From positions 19,778,001 to 19,842,000 of the forward strand of contig OX579639.1 of the NCBI GenBank assembly GCA_951230915.1: a DNA stretch of 64,000 nt, in the 5' to 3' direction. Below the pieces are notes generated by a model. It saw only the letters and a list, made by a program, of their open reading frames with translations. It did no database searches and was not told the DNA's origin. Shown in pieces: positions 22,190 to 35,599 of this stretch. The stretch comes from Antitrichia curtipendula (taxonomy: Eukaryota; Streptophyta; Bryopsida; Hypnales; Leucodontaceae). The position numbers and the translations under genes are program-made. Numbering within the stretch: position 1 is the stretch's first letter; every line of letters begins with the position of its first letter.

Positions 22190-22706
22190 ATAGTAAGGTC
22201 TACTTCATTTACAAATTTTTTAGTTAGTTTTCACTAGAAAGCTCAGCAACTTTAGAAAGTTCTAGCATGCTAAAAAATGAATCAATTTTGAAACTACAAA
22301 TTGCGTTGGTATCACAATGGAGTAAAGTTCACCTTCATGACAAGTGTAATATAAATAATTGGATAAAGAACAAGCACAAAATTATACATGCAATTCAAGT
22401 GGTACGGAAATAAGTATCTCTAAAGCAATTGTGAAGGTTCATTTCTTATATATACCATTGAATACAAGTTGTAATTTTCACAAATGTTGGCAACACTAGA
22501 TAGTACATAGTGTATAGGAAATATCAAACTCTTTATATGATTTTCAATTACACATGTGTGTTTGTAATGATGATAAAGTAGACTGCAATGTGATTCCAAC
22601 GCAATTTGAAATTCAAAATTCCGTTCATTTTTTAGCACACAAGCCTCCGAAAGTTTTCCTAATTTAAGCAAATCCAATAATTCGTAAATGAAGTAGACCT
22701 TACTAT
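22190..22706. mobile_element. Foldback element 3 (about 520 bp)
   Basis: TAGTAAGGTCTACTTCATTTAC at about 22193 is mirrored by GTAAATGAAGTAGACCTTACTA ending near 22706. Inside, TGCTAAAAAATGAA and CAAATTGCGTTGG blocks are again present in both arms as complements. The arms are about 130-140 bp around a spacer of about 230 bp. A fragment related to its left arm lies at 62468-62560. No coding capacity. Confidence 0.7.
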
Positions 22707-24178
22707 ACAGTATCCTTGCATAATGATACATACATCTACTTTTGCCATTCAAAAGAATTTTGCATATCATAAAATTTTATTGGCATTTTCTTTTTTGCAT
22801 AAATAATATTAAATTCTTGCGCAATTCCAATGAAGCATACCAAATTTGGGTTTCAAAATAGCAAAACTCCATTTTTGGTGAATTTTTTCCTTTAAAATTC
22901 ATGGTTTTACATGATAATTGATTGAAAAACATTGGTGAAGAATTTTTTTAATGTAATTGCATAGATATGTAGGAAACTTCTATACGCACATGTTTCATAT
23001 AAAAAAACACCCCATTAACCCCTAAAGGACCGAGGGGGATATTCAGGGAGACATTGTCAAAAACTGTGGTTTTTTAGTTTGTTAATCAAAACTGAAAATT
23101 GAAACTTTTTTTTGAAACTTCAACCGTACAAAACTAAAGTAAATTATTTTACCAAAGTGTGGAAAAAATTTCAGCCCATTTGACCGCGTGGATTGAAAGA
23201 TTATAACGTTTGAAGTTAGAAGAAAATGTTTTTTTTTGAAACCGCCCCAAGATAGCTAACAAAGTTTGACTACGCTTAGAATGTGATTTGAGTATTTAAA
23301 TTTGTTTTTTTCTAGACAACTGTATGCCATATTTTATTAGTTACATACATGCCAAATTTCAAAAGTTGATGAGCTTTTCTGCAAAAGATTCTCCAAAGAT
23401 TCCCAAATTGCCCGAGCTGCCCCCAAAGTTCAATGCAGCATAACTTTTGATCCGGGCACCCGATTGGGAAAAAAATTATTTTTTCACGAAGGAGGCACAT
23501 ATATGTACATTGTGTCCAAATTTCATGAACATCTGACCAAAAATGACTTTATAGGAACCTACCCGAGATTTCTTGCGTACGTTGAACGGACACTTGGTCC
23601 TTTAGGGGTTAAGTAACAAAAATATGATTTATGAGGAGCTTAATGTAAGATTTTATATGAGTAAATTTTGTAAAATAAATATCTCCATAATTTAACTAGA
23701 CTTTGGCAGATTAATTGTACCATCATGCTTAAATGTACACAAATAGATGTAGTGTGCAAATGAAATAGCAAAATCTAGTTAAATTATGGAGATATTTATT
23801 TTACAAAATTTACTCATATAAAATCTCACATTAAGCTCCTCATAGATCATATTTTTGTTACTTAATGCAGTGTTTTTTTATATGAAAGATGTGCGTATAG
23901 AAGTTTCCTCCATATCTATGCAATCAAATTAAAAAATTCTTCACCAATGTTTTTCAATCAATTATTTTGTAAAATCATGAATTTTAAAAGAAAAAATTCA
24001 CCAAAAATGGAGTTTTGCTTTTTTGAAACCCAAATTTGGTATACTTCATTGAAATTGTGCAAGAATTTAATATTATTTATGGAAAAAAAAAATACCAATA
24101 AAATTTTATAATATACAAAGTTCTTTTGAATGACAAAAGTGGATGTACGTATCACTATGCAAGGGTACTATACTTTAT
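22697..24178. mobile_element. Foldback element 1, interrupted by a TTAA element
   Basis: Without the inserted 23015-23612 element, the two halves form a palindrome. The left half (CTTGCATAATGATACATACA, TTGGGTTTCAAAATAGC, TTCATGGTTTTACATGATAA, TTATGAGGAGCTTAATGTAAG) reappears complemented from 23770 to 24178. The arms are about 400 bp and the central loop is about 80 bp. Similar blocks (ATTTTTGGT, TCATGGTTTTA, ATTGGTGA-GAATTTTT) occur in the adjacent element at 24170-25050, so both belong to one family. Confidence 0.75.
23015..23612 (+). mobile_element. TTAA-ended non-autonomous element, copy D (598 bp)
   Basis: The ends are TTAA-CCCCTAAAGGACCGAG (23015) and CTTGGTCCTTTAGGGG-TTAA (23612), inverted repeats of about 16 bp beside TTAA and the best preserved of the family. 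The interior shares GTGTGGAAAAAATTTCAG and the CATAACTTTTGATCC block with other members but is shorter. It splits the left arm of foldback element 1, so it inserted after that element formed. No transposase is encoded. Confidence 0.85.
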
Positions 24179-25050
24179 AGTACCTGGAAGGAATGTTACG
24201 TAATCCTAGTTTTGGCATTCCAAAGAAGTTTGTATAGCAAAGAGTATGAAGGTCATTTCAATCCTATATTTTTGGTGTTTGATTCTCATGCATTCTCAAT
24301 TGACCATACCAAATTTTGGTTACTAAAAACCAAAATTTCTATTTTTGGTAAGTTGTTTTGTGTCAAAATCATGGTTTTATAAGAAAGTTGATTAAAACAT
24401 ATTGGTGATGAATTTTTGAGATTTGATTACAAGGATATGTAGGAGACATCCATATACACATCTTTTCTATTAACAAGCATCTTTAAAAAGTTCAAAATTC
24501 AATCAATAGAGGTCCAAATGCTTGGATGATCATGACCAAATTTAGTAAAATACATAATTCTTTGTGGCAATTAGATTGTGCTATTTGATTCATACATTAT
24601 GATTAAATCTATACCTTTGAACATGATGATATGTTTATTTTGCCAAAAGTTAATTAAAAAATGGAGTTATGTATTTTACTAAATTTGGTCATGATCACTC
24701 CAACATTTGGACCTCTATTGATTGAATTTTGAACTTTTTGAAGATGTTTGTCAATAGAAAAGATGTATGGATGGATGTCTCCTACATATCCATGTAATCA
24801 AATCTCAAAAATTCATCACCAATATGTTTTAATCAACTTTCTTGTAAAACCATGATTTTGACACAAAACAACTTACCAAAAATAAGATTTTGGTTTTTAG
24901 TAACCAAAACTTGGTATGGTCAATTGAGAATGCATGAGAATCAAATACCAAAAATATGGGATTGAAATGACCTTCATACTCTTTGTTATACAAACTTGTT
25001 TGGAATGCCAAAACTAGGATTATGTAACATTCCTTCCGGGTACTATACAT
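24170..25050. mobile_element. Foldback element 2 (about 880 bp)
   Basis: Arms of about 390 bp at roughly 24170-24575 and 24665-25050 are near-perfect complements. Examples are CCTAGTTTTGGCATTCCAAA against TTTGGAATGCCAAAACTAGG, and AATCCTATATTTTTGG-GTTTGATTCTCATGC against its complement. A spacer of about 90 bp separates them. Open frames of 79 and 89 codons, one per arm, are mirror copies of one another and come from the palindrome. Such long arms should form a stable hairpin RNA if transcribed. Confidence 0.85.
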
Positions 25051-25718
25051 TGAATGGTCACTTGGTCTTGTTAGGATTAATTGAATCCATTCATACAAGC
25101 AACATGAAAGTAGAGCCTTGTCATTGAATAGATTTCAATCTTTGAAGTTATGTCGCATAACACGAAAGGAAAGCCTCGTTATGGAAACAACATCCCTTGT
25201 CACCACTGGCTAGGCACGTAACAAGACTCTACTTGTCACTTTCCTTAGAAAGTCCATAAACCACCGATCCGGGAATGGAAGCAACGAGTCCCGGTATATG
25301 CACGAGTAAACCAATGTGTGGAACATTTTGCAATTACCACTACGGAAGACAAAGGGGGCATGGAATACTGATGAGGACGAAAGACTGTTGCAACTAAATA
25401 ATATATAACCGTAAGCATCTGTAGAATGATTGCAGGAGAATCTCAGCCCCGCAATAAACTGGTCCTCAGTATCATACCAGTGAGACTAGGAATGCTCTGT
25501 AAATTAACTCATGAGTGACTGTCTAAAGACTATTCATCCGTAGCAGAGGAAACATCCCCATCTAAAAATGTAGGAGAAGCAAAGATTTCACTCCACAAAG
25601 CATTCATTTCTAAGCAATTACAATAGTGACATCCCTCATGGAGTTTGAAATTCAGTGATGAGACACTGATTGATACCTTTCGCAAAACTCCTATAGAGAG
25701 ACTATCCTGCCCCTCGAA
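25051..25718. other. 3' flank of the helicase gene
   Basis: Balanced composition between about 25130 and 25718 is consistent with the 3' untranslated region of the minus-strand helicase gene. No separate gene or recognisable repeat seen. Confidence 0.45.
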
Positions 25719-28700
25719 TCATCTCCTAGAATAATTCCCACCTGCTCCCCAACCAGTGTTCTCCTCGTCTCTGCCGTTTGTCTGCAGGAGCTCAAGAACT
25801 GCGGTGACAACTGGTTTCCCCTCTTTGTGAATGTCATACTGAGGGTCCTTCACTTTCCTATCGAGTAGCAGATCCAGTTGTCTCCGCAGCTCCTGTTTAT
25901 TCCAGATCATTTGATACATAATGAGGATAGAGAAATTGGAACGTTTGAAACATAAATCGTTCAATTTATTTTTTGATAAATCGACTGTCCATAAATCCAC
26001 GAGTTTTTCTTCCAATACTATGGATTTCCATTCTAATTGGGTCAAATGCAGGTTTCCATGTGTTGTTAAATTTATTTTTTTGTAGATTCATCTGCTCTTT
26101 CATAATCATGAAAAAATAAATATAAGCTTGAACTTCAAATATTGATGTCCTACCTTTGAAGTAATGGAAAAATTTCAAAAACAAAGTAGAAACCCTCCAA
26201 ATTATAGACTTCTGAAATGGGTATGATTAATAAATTGCAAAACGAAACTTCGTAAACATATGACCTTCAGAAATGTGAATTAAAATGCATGACTTCTAAA
26301 GGATTGATGCACTAAAGGCACAGATTCCGTCAAATGAAACTGAAACGCGACTCCAGGAGTAAGAAATAAACTTACTTGAACCAACTGAAGAGTCTTCTTA
26401 GAAGCTTGAAATTGCAGATAACCTCCCAGCATCTCCACGCCTTGCTCGTTCTTGCTGACCGTTAGATTGCCCCCAAACATCAGGAGTGCGTAGTCGGAGA
26501 CATTCGTCGAATCTCGAACGTAAATTGCAGATGTCTTCACTTTCTCGCCATACACCAGCCACGGTCGCGGGAAAGAATTCACACGTGCATTGACAGAAGC
26601 CGGATGTGGTTCCACTTTGCCGTCCTCTTTTGTGAAGAAGGCGGTTCGCTTCCCACGTTGTTTGCACTGGACGACGCTGGGAAACAGACCAGCGCACATA
26701 ACTGCTCGAACCATCTCCAAATCTTGGCTGTACTGATTATAAATCTGCAACCCATAGGATTGAAGTCTTAGTTCCCAGGACCACGCCTTGTTGCTTCGTG
26801 TCAAGTTGGATTACAGTCAAAGAATTCAGTGTCCGACTTCACTCTCAAGAACACAAAAAGAACAATCTCATTAAAGAAGTCGTAAGCGTCTCCACTCCAT
26901 GCACAACAAATGGAAGCATATGTAGTACTCTGATCATAATAGGTGCGACAGCCTACACACTGTGCAAGGTCGTCCAAAATGAAGCACATATACAAGTTAT
27001 ACATGCAGAGAGGCTGCTTGCGCACCTGTGGACCTCTGGATTTGTCCAAGAATCCAATGTCAGAAAGTAAGTCCTGAAATTGACGACGCATGTCGTCCAT
27101 CATTTGAAGAGTGTTTGAGGACAGATAGTTCTCCCAGCAAAAATTTCGTTCTCGTCCTGCCCGCTTCGCTTCCTGCCAGCCTTCGAAAGCTTTCAACAAT
27201 GCGATATGATCACTGCAAAGCAATACACAATGCTGTCAGGAATTCATAATTCCAATCTCCAGAACTGACCCGCCTACATTCGCATCCTTCGGCATTACTT
27301 CTAATCATGGTTGATTATATGGTCACTGGAACGGATATATATAAAGACCGAAGTTGTAAAATACAGGACCAACTTCAAAAGAGCTTTGGGTATCCAATGA
27401 ACAGCATGGTTAGTTGAACAAGAACCTTCGAGAGTCACCAGCAAAGTGGCGTCTAGCCTCATCTGCTTCCTCTTTGTGTTCAAGGGGAAGCACAAAGGGG
27501 TCTCGGTGGGCAAGGCCTGCTGCAATAGTAAGAGCAGGTCCAAGACACTGGAAGACTGCACCCATAAGAAGCATCTTGCCCACCTTGGGATCCACAGGAA
27601 GTTTCGCCAAATGACAACCTGAACATGCCGGATTTATCATTTCCATCCACAAGCCAATGTAGGAAACTCATTGAACTGTCGAGTTAACGAGAAACTTTTG
27701 CATATACCAGAGAACACAGTACACCCAAAGACATTAAATAAAGTTTAAATTAGAGCAATTCGTACATTCCAGATCCTACATTAAATAATGCAGAAAATGT
27801 TATCACTAAAGCATATTGTAAACGACAGGAACCTCTACGTAAGGACCGCATGAAAGAAGATCAGAAATTGAGAAACGTACCCAACGGTGTCAAAACCTCC
27901 TCAGGAGTCAAAGCGCCAACTGTCTTCAAGAGGTCAATAGCATTTTGCACTGCAAGAACTTCGGGTGGCTCCAAGGCCTTCGACAAGAAACTGGCAATAT
28001 TGCCTAGCTGTAGGCTCTTTATCTGAAGACATAACTCTTGCAATGGTGTCCGCAGTATCTCAGGAAGTTGGTAACGGAGCATAGACTCATAGACCAGCTT
28101 CGGGTACAAATGATAGCAAACTCCAGGTTGAACTCGTCCAGCTCTTCCTCTTCTCTGCACCAGTCAGAAAATTGGCAGAGTAAAATAACGAATCTACTTC
28201 ACGTACATAGACGTAGAGAAATGGAAACATGAGCAGACACTGAAGGAAGTCAAATCTATAATACAGACCTGATGTGCAGAAGCTTTTGAAACCCAGGCCG
28301 GTGTTAAACATGCCAGTTTATTGAGTGCATCGTAGCTGGTCTCTTTTGCCTTCCCACAGTCAATCACGTAGACTACATCATCAATAGTGATACTAGTCTC
28401 AGCAATATTGGTGGCCAGTACAATCTTCCTACAACCAGAAATGTCAACAGCGTTAAACTCTGCTGGTAATTCTGCACAATAGCACTACAGAACGGTCATT
28501 ATATGGTCTTAAATCTGGGAAATAGTAATAAGATAACCCTGCATGTAACTGTCCCAGTAAGAGGCGTAACCTGAGACATAAGAAAATCACAATGAACCTG
28601 ATAATGGCAAGAGAGCAGTAACAATTTTTCTTTATAATCAAGAATTACCAACGAAAACATTCCAAAAAACAATATGAAAAGGACTTGGGTATGCCATGCA

Positions 28701-31700
28701 ATTCGTTCGTTTCATTTGTGGACAGAAGTGAAAGGACAACTCACCGCACACCAGTTGGAGGCCTCTGAAAAATTTCTCGCTGATTGATAGTCGGCATGGA
28801 CCCGTGAAGAGGCAACAGAAGAACCCGTCTAGAATCATTAAACAAGGAATTTCCCTTAAGACGCTCAACAAGTTTTGAGATCTCATCCCACCCTGTCAAG
28901 AACACAAGAACGGCGCCTTCTTCTCCCTCTTTCACACAGATATGCTGAAGAGCTGCCTCAACCTACAATCACCAACCACGTACTTGGATTCAGACTCGGA
29001 CGGCAAATAAAACAGAAGCGGTTTTACAAAGTATCCTCTCAGGCCAAAAAAAATCACAAAGCGAGCATCACGTCTTCTATGATTCCAAACGTCATTGCCG
29101 AAAACATAGTTTTAAGTGCAGGTCAACTCTTTTAGCAGTGGATTTCAAGAAAAATCAACGCACCAATCCCAAGTCAATCTGCTCTCCGTTCCATGCTTGC
29201 AGTGACTGCTGTGTACCACGGCTGTACTTACGATACTCTGAATCTATGTTTGCTCCCTGTGTCACAAGATAGACTCATGATAAGAACTGTATCCCACCTT
29301 TTTCCTGAAACAAAGTTAAAGTGTCCATTCAAAGCAGATAGCTCGACAGGTCTAACAAATTGGAAGAAAATTGCTAGAGACTACAAACTCAGCAATAGGA
29401 CAAGATCATCAAAAGCAATTTCACCACTTTGATAGAAGTCATACCTCAAACGCTTCAAGAACTGGATCCTGCACCTTTTCTTGTGTCTTTCGTCTTCTGC
29501 CTCCCCCACCTCCACCATTGAATCCTCCTTGGTCAGCAACAATAGGGAAGCGAGTCAGCTCCAGCACATCCTCCAAGAAAAGCTCTTTTACTGGAAAAGT
29601 GAACCCCTGTATACATTGAGCACTCTTTCGTTAAAAAAAAAGAAAAAACAAATGGTCAGTGAGTGCCTGTCCAAAATACAGAGCTTTCCACTAAGGACTA
29701 TCTGAAATGCGTCCCCATCTCAAGCCTGAATTCATTGCTCGTTGAAAGATTCAAATCAAAGTCTCATAGATCTAACGCAGAAGAATATCACAAATAAATC
29801 CCACAGGGACGATCAGAAGGAAAATAACTCACAAGCCAATTACTAAATACCCAAAGAAAGAACTACTCTCCAAGGGAAGGAGCCTTACAGGAATATGCTT
29901 CATTGGTGCACCTCCAAAGTATCTCGAGAACAGTTCTGCGTTTATGGTCGCACTCATCAAAACCAATCGCAGGTCTGGGCGACGAGGCAGCAGATCTCGT
30001 AGAATAATCAACAAAAAGTCCTCATTCATGCCGCGTTCATGGATTTCGTCGACCATGACGTGACTCACACCGTTTAGGTCAGGCTCCTGGACCTACACTC
30101 CCCAAATGCAGCTGAGTAAGAATTAATAACTAAAACAATGCCATCCATCAACCCCTACTCAATAGTAATGAAAGTTGAATAGGCCCTAAAGAACCAGTTA
30201 AAAAACATGATCATACTTTGAATAGTATGATTCAGAATCGGATCAAATTTCGTATCACCCGAATCGATGAAGAACATTTGATCAAGGGTGCTGGTAAAAA
30301 ACTAAACAAGATAGAACAGAAAAGAGTCTCCACACGACCTACTCAAACTGCTGGAAAACCATGAGGCCTCTTAGTCCTTTTGGGGCCAAACATACTACAA
30401 TCGAAGAACCACCAAAAGAAAATGCATGGCACAAGAACGTACAAGTCGTCGAAGTAGTACACCAGTGGTGCAAAACAGGAGACGAGTCTGTGCGGATCGT
30501 TTCGCTTCCAAGCGGATCTGGTAACCTACACTCTGGCCCAAGGCATCCCCCCTCTCAGCTGCAACACGAGACGCCACCGACATAGCAGAAATTCGCCGAG
30601 GCTGAGTACAGATTATGTTGCATTCGGAACCCCGACCAGCCTCTGTCTCCTCCTCCAACACAAACTGCGGTAATTGGGTTGTCTTTCCACAACCTGTCTC
30701 CCCAGAAACAACCACCACCTGACCACAACACCGATCATTGTCACAATAGTATTAGTGCCTCGCTGTGACAAGAACTGCGTGTGTTAGTGTCTTCTAACGG
30801 AAAAAGGAAGCACCAAATAGAAGAGCACCTGATTGTTTTTCACAGCATCCAAAAGTTCTGTCTTCATGTTGAATGCAGGTAGTTTTTTTCGAAACACTTC
30901 CAATGTCTTCACTGCTCCACTTGCCTGAAAAAATTCAAAACGAGCAACCAAATTCAGGTTAGGAGTACCATACAAATTTCACCTTGAATAACATACAAAC
31001 TTGAGATGCGTGAAGCACTCTAGACCCCAAGTAAACTGAAACTAGCATGTCCCCGTAAACCTCAACAACCTGACCTCTTTAACCTGACTACTTAAAGACT
31101 AACATAATTAGAATGTGCGACGCTGCAATCACTGACAGAGTGAAAAGTGTGCATGATATTCCAGAATGCCATTTTAAAGGTCATCTTAAAGAGTTCTGAG
31201 CGTAAATGACAAACGAACGTGCATGACTCTTGAACTACAACCTTGAGCTGTCGCTGATTCTCTCTGAGCTCCGAATTAGCCCTTTCCTTGTCGGCTCCCG
31301 ATGAAGCGGGACCTTGGGGGTTTGCTTGTCCCCAGCCTGATCGAGTAGCTTTGTCTCCGCCTTCAGGCGTGGACGAAGACGGTACATCCGCATCACGGAT
31401 GTTTGCAAGCATGTTTTCCACCCGCGTCTCCGTAGAGGCAGACATCGAAATCTACAGTTGGTGAAACCGGGAGCATCAAAAGACTAGAAGCATTAATAGT
31501 ACAAATCACGTCAAAAATAAAGGTCTCTCTCGCCAGAATTGGTCATGAAACCCTGGACTCAGGCTCTCATCAGGCAAAACAGAAAAAATCCATACCCCTG
31601 TAATTATATTCCACACCTTAAATTATTTTGGCGAGGAGAATTTTTAACCTAGTGGTTTTTTAGCACTTTTGAGTAGGTCATACGGGGGCTTTCTTTTGTT

Positions 31701-33346
31701 CGGTAATAATTGTTCATCAACACATGCAATGTTCTTCACTGGTTCTGGTGACTTGAAATTTGGCCATGTCCGATTCATAAATTTTACACTATAATCAATA
31801 AAAATTGGTCATTTTAGAACCATGTAATCTTCGTCCTTCAGGGGGAAATACTGCACTTGGACATTTATATGCTGTTGTTCCACGATTGAAGCAAGGTAGA
31901 ATACCCGAAATGAATTCTTATGCTACAAAAGTAGGAAGAGAACCAACCTGACGCTGAGAGGAACCATGACGGTCGTCAAGATCTGCTCGGTAATTAGGCA
32001 ACGCCACTTGGCTCACCACCAGCACAGTGTTCCTCCCTTTGTTATACGCGTGACTTCCTTCCCAACAAATTCCCACCAAGCTCACCTTCAAGACAATGCA
32101 CAACATGGCCCTCAACAAGGGATTGCATGAATACCAAAACAACTATGACTATTTAATCCTCTAGACTTAAAACACCTCGGCTTCTGAGCTGCAAATTCAC
32201 TGGGTCCGTAAATCCTAGAGGTTTAAAAAAGCTTACAAGTGAAGACCAAGCCGGTATGCAAAATCCTCCAAGATCTCTGCACCACTGCGACCGAAGTTCC
32301 GCTTAATGACCACCTCCTGCTGATCCGTGGCAACCTTCAGTTTCTCCAATCGATCCCACCACTCATTCTCATCGAGGACTTCCTCCTTGGGACCCTGCAC
32401 CTTAAAACGGTCAAATGAGAACCGGGTGCGGACGGCTACCGTAATATTTAGTGGCATGTCACATTTTGAAAACAGTGCCACCTGAGAGTTTTTCGAGCAA
32501 AGCAATTGAGAAATCAGAGCTAAGCAACCAAGACTAAAGCTTTGACATACTCTCCACCTATACAAACAGCGGCGCATGAGCTTGAAAGGCTCTCCCTTCT
32601 TCATATTGAGCTTAAGTTTGCAAAGTAAGGTGTCAAACATTCCTTGCCATGCGATAAGGATTCCTTTCACGCTTTCACGCCAACTCAGAGGGTACTCAAA
32701 AATGATTCTCTGCAATGTAATGACACAGAGGCCTCCAAAACTCTAAAACCAGAGCTCGTCACAAAACTCTCCATCAAGGATTAGATCACCCCTGGTCACC
32801 CAGGTTCACCCGCATCAATTTGAAACTAGCCAAAAAAGCTACAACAGCATCCTCGAATTGCGCAATTCAAGCCCACAATATAAAGACATAGAGTTCTCCC
32901 AAACCCTAAAACCAAAGCCCGTCACAAAACTCTCCACCAAGGGTTACATAGATCCCCCCGGTGACCCAGAGATCCCCAGGTTCACTCGCATCAATTGAAA
33001 TCTAATCAGAGAACCTCTAACAACGTCCTCAATTGCGTAATCCAAGCTCACGAAACGCAGTCGAATGTTACAAATTCGTACACAGCCTCCTCTCCTCGAA
33101 ATTCCAATGCACAAGAAAGCAAAAAAACAGACAAGCTCCACAATAAAGCAAAAAAATAACAATGGATTCTACCTCGCTTTGCATCTGCTTCAGCTTCTCA
33201 GCTCTCCACGCAGGATCCCACCATCGCTGCCCTCCTCCACCGCCTCCTCCTCCTCCTCCTCCTCGGCCTCCGCGACCGCCCCCTCGTCCACCCCCGCGGC
33301 CTCCACCTCCCCTGCCGCGCCCTTGCGAATTAGGACCTCCCGGCAT
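25719..33346 (-). CDS. DExH1: DExH-box ATP-dependent RNA helicase, DExH1/DHX36-like, 16 exons
   Basis: Exons on the minus strand: 33346-33173, 32394-32237, 32053-31948, 31451-31242, 30924-30829, 30718-30443, 30092-29889, 29606-29445, 29256-29164, 28962-28745, 28428-28269, 28154-27881, 27618-27426, 27212-27026, 26744-26376, 25892-25719. All join in frame at GT-AG borders to about 1017 residues, close to the roughly 1000 residues of plant DExH1. The first ATG (33346) starts [16 protein letters not shown], an RGG-rich tail typical of RNA binding. Visible motifs: I, GETGCGKT (254-261); II, DEIH (355-358); III, SAT (387-389); [10 protein letters not shown] (619-626). After these come the HA2 region ([20 protein letters not shown]), [14 protein letters not shown], and an OB-fold-type C-terminal part (KRGKRTAF-like, [17 protein letters not shown]). 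It would unwind RNA or RNA/DNA structures using ATP. Exon 2 may start 6 nt earlier (32400). No inactivating change was seen. Confidence 0.94.
30087..30425. repeat. Repeat forming most of helicase intron 6 (matches 12915-13252)
   Basis: Intron 6 spans 30093-30442. Nearly all of it is a second copy of the sequence at 12915-13252. The two copies differ by substitutions and several short indels, for example an extra GAATTAATAA near 30118 and a GATCAAGGGTGCTGG insertion near 30281. The repeat reaches across the intron's 3' splice border by about six bases. Splicing of this intron appears normal, because exons 6 and 7 join in phase 0 with the expected family sequence. Confidence 0.8.
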
Positions 33347-35599
33347 TGCTGCAGAGGCCCACAACCTCGAAGCTCGCTGTCTCCAGCAGCTGAATGCCAA
33401 AGCCGTGGCGTGTTTTAGAAAGGAGCCGGCGAGAACCCCTACGACTAAGACTAAGTTAAGGCTCTCACAACAAGCTCACAACGTGATGAGCTCTGTGTAA
33501 CCAAGCGAAGAAGAAGGTAAGCAGAGTATTTTGCTGCAGTTTCGGAGACGACGAGCAAGTGTGAGTGGCGTTGATGGCGGAAAGCCGCGTGATATTTGGT
33601 GCGACGTACTGATGGAGCTCTTCGGTGGTTCGGTCTACAGTGCGGTCGCTGTGTCGCTCAGAGTGGAGCTTTGGTTTAGGTTTCAAATGGTGTTTTAGAC
33701 ACGTGTCAAACGAAGGTTGAATGCTTTCCTGCTTTATAAGGTTCAATTGCAAGCAATTGAGAATGGCCATTATGGCAGACGACCCATTTCCAACCACTCA
33801 AGCAATTATGTGTATTTGGAGTGCGTGCATCTTGAGGACTGTGGACTTTTTCCTATGTACAAAAATAGAGTTTAGAAGGATTTCATAATTTTTCAAAAAA
33901 ATTTAGCTCAAAATATAATTAGCTTGAATTTTTTAGCTAAAGATTTTGATCAACCTATATTGGTCATATGGACCTTCTTATTTTCGACCATGGATTGCAA
34001 ACAAAATCAACCAAGTTTTGGTTCAAATATCGAGACACTTGTAGCCAATCATAATGCACCACGATTGTGTTGAGAACTGCACCATAGCTAATCACTTTTT
34101 ATCTCTCCTTGCAAGGAAATACAATAGCCTATACCACCAAAATGGAGGGGAGGGGATCAAAAATGGGTTGTCTGCCATATTCTCTTCCGAAGGTGAATAA
34201 TGGATGTAAATAAGATTTTGCATGTTTGGTGAAAGTCTGCTGTGGAGTAGAAAAGACTTTTTTTGCAAAATCTTCTTTACATTTGGATAATTTGCAACAA
34301 CTAGTTTTGTCAAAATTTTGCATTGCTTGATCGTATCCTGAGTTGTATACAATCATTGTGCATTCCGCATTGCCTGTGCCACCTATGCGTCTATTTGGAA
34401 ATTTGCAACAATAACTCTAATCCTCCAATTGTTTGTGTCATTCTCCTCACCAAAAAAAGGGGGGCCACACCTTCTTCATGATTTTTGGCTCCTAATTGGT
34501 TCCTCTTTTCTTTCTACAAGTTCTCATTTTTCATAGAAAATTTGTTTTGGGGGAAGGTGACTATTCCTAATGTAGAGGAAAGAAGCTCATACAATAAATG
34601 TCAAATTTGACCAATAAGCTTAAAATTTTGACCAATTGGTTGGATTTTGTGAAAATCTAACATTTATATGTTGGTTGGCTTATTTTAGAATAAGGAAAAG
34701 TCTAAAAGTCTAACTTTTTGAAAAATAATTTCATCATTAAGTCTTGATGTCCATTAATGTGACACTTCATAAATTTCTTTTATTCCTACAAGAACAATAC
34801 TCTCATGAACTAGTTCACATTTGTAGTGATAGCATCACGTTCAATTTACCAAATTCAAACACAAATATATAGCACATCGCATGTCACAAAACAACCACTC
34901 CAACAAAATACAATTGTAGTCTCCATTGTCAACCTCATGCAATTCCAAACTTTCCCACTTCATATTCACAAAGTCAAAGCACATGCTAATATTTACAATA
35001 CTAACATTGTTGACACCCTAGTAATCCAAGGTAACACCAAAAGAGCACCACTTCTTTGCATTGAATTAGACTATGAATATATACACCCTTCCCCCATTCT
35101 AAGAATATAAAGATGATTGTCCCTCCCCACAACATATATACCTTATACAAAGAATCTATCTAATTCCTACAATCATATTTAAAAAACAAGACATCACTAC
35201 TATTGTCTTAGTATTTTCTATTATGTATGTGCACTTACGTGCATCTCCTTTTGACAAAGTAAAGTAATTTTTCTATAACAAGATTCAAGATTTGATTTAT
35301 TCATTGTGTTATGCCAGTACAAGTTTTAAAATAACTATTATAAGTCAGAATCTCAATACTTGGAAGAGGAAGATAGCTAGGAACTCAAAGTATTGGATAA
35401 ACCTTTAATGATTACATATACATATGATTGATTTATTTAATTTAAAAGATATACAATCAATCCAATTCAAATGCTTTACCTTACTCTTTATTGTAGTGTT
35501 AAATATTGACATTTGAAACTTTTAGGTTTTATCATCTTTTAGCATACTTAGAATGTATAGGTGCAATTTTGCAGGTACAACAAGCATAGCATAATTTTG
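33347..35599. other. Helicase gene upstream region and AT-rich flank
   Basis: About 450 bp of balanced composition next to the helicase start (33347-33800) is the likely leader and promoter. Plus-strand proline-rich frames over 33162-33418 are shadows of the RGG-coding exon. From 33840 to 35600 the DNA is AT-rich; I see no gene and no clear repeat boundary. Confidence 0.45.

Noticed and set aside
24143..25098. A pair of similar peptides of 79 and 89 codons on opposite strands
   Set aside because: They are encoded by the two arms of one palindrome (foldback element 2), with no start context or family resemblance.
25130..25720. Separate gene between foldback element 2 and the helicase
   Set aside because: No sustained open frame, and balanced composition adjacent to the helicase stop codon is better explained by its 3' untranslated region.
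33162..33500. Proline-rich and serine-rich plus-strand frames
   Set aside because: They are the antisense of the glycine/arginine-rich first exon of the helicase gene, which is supported by homology and splicing.
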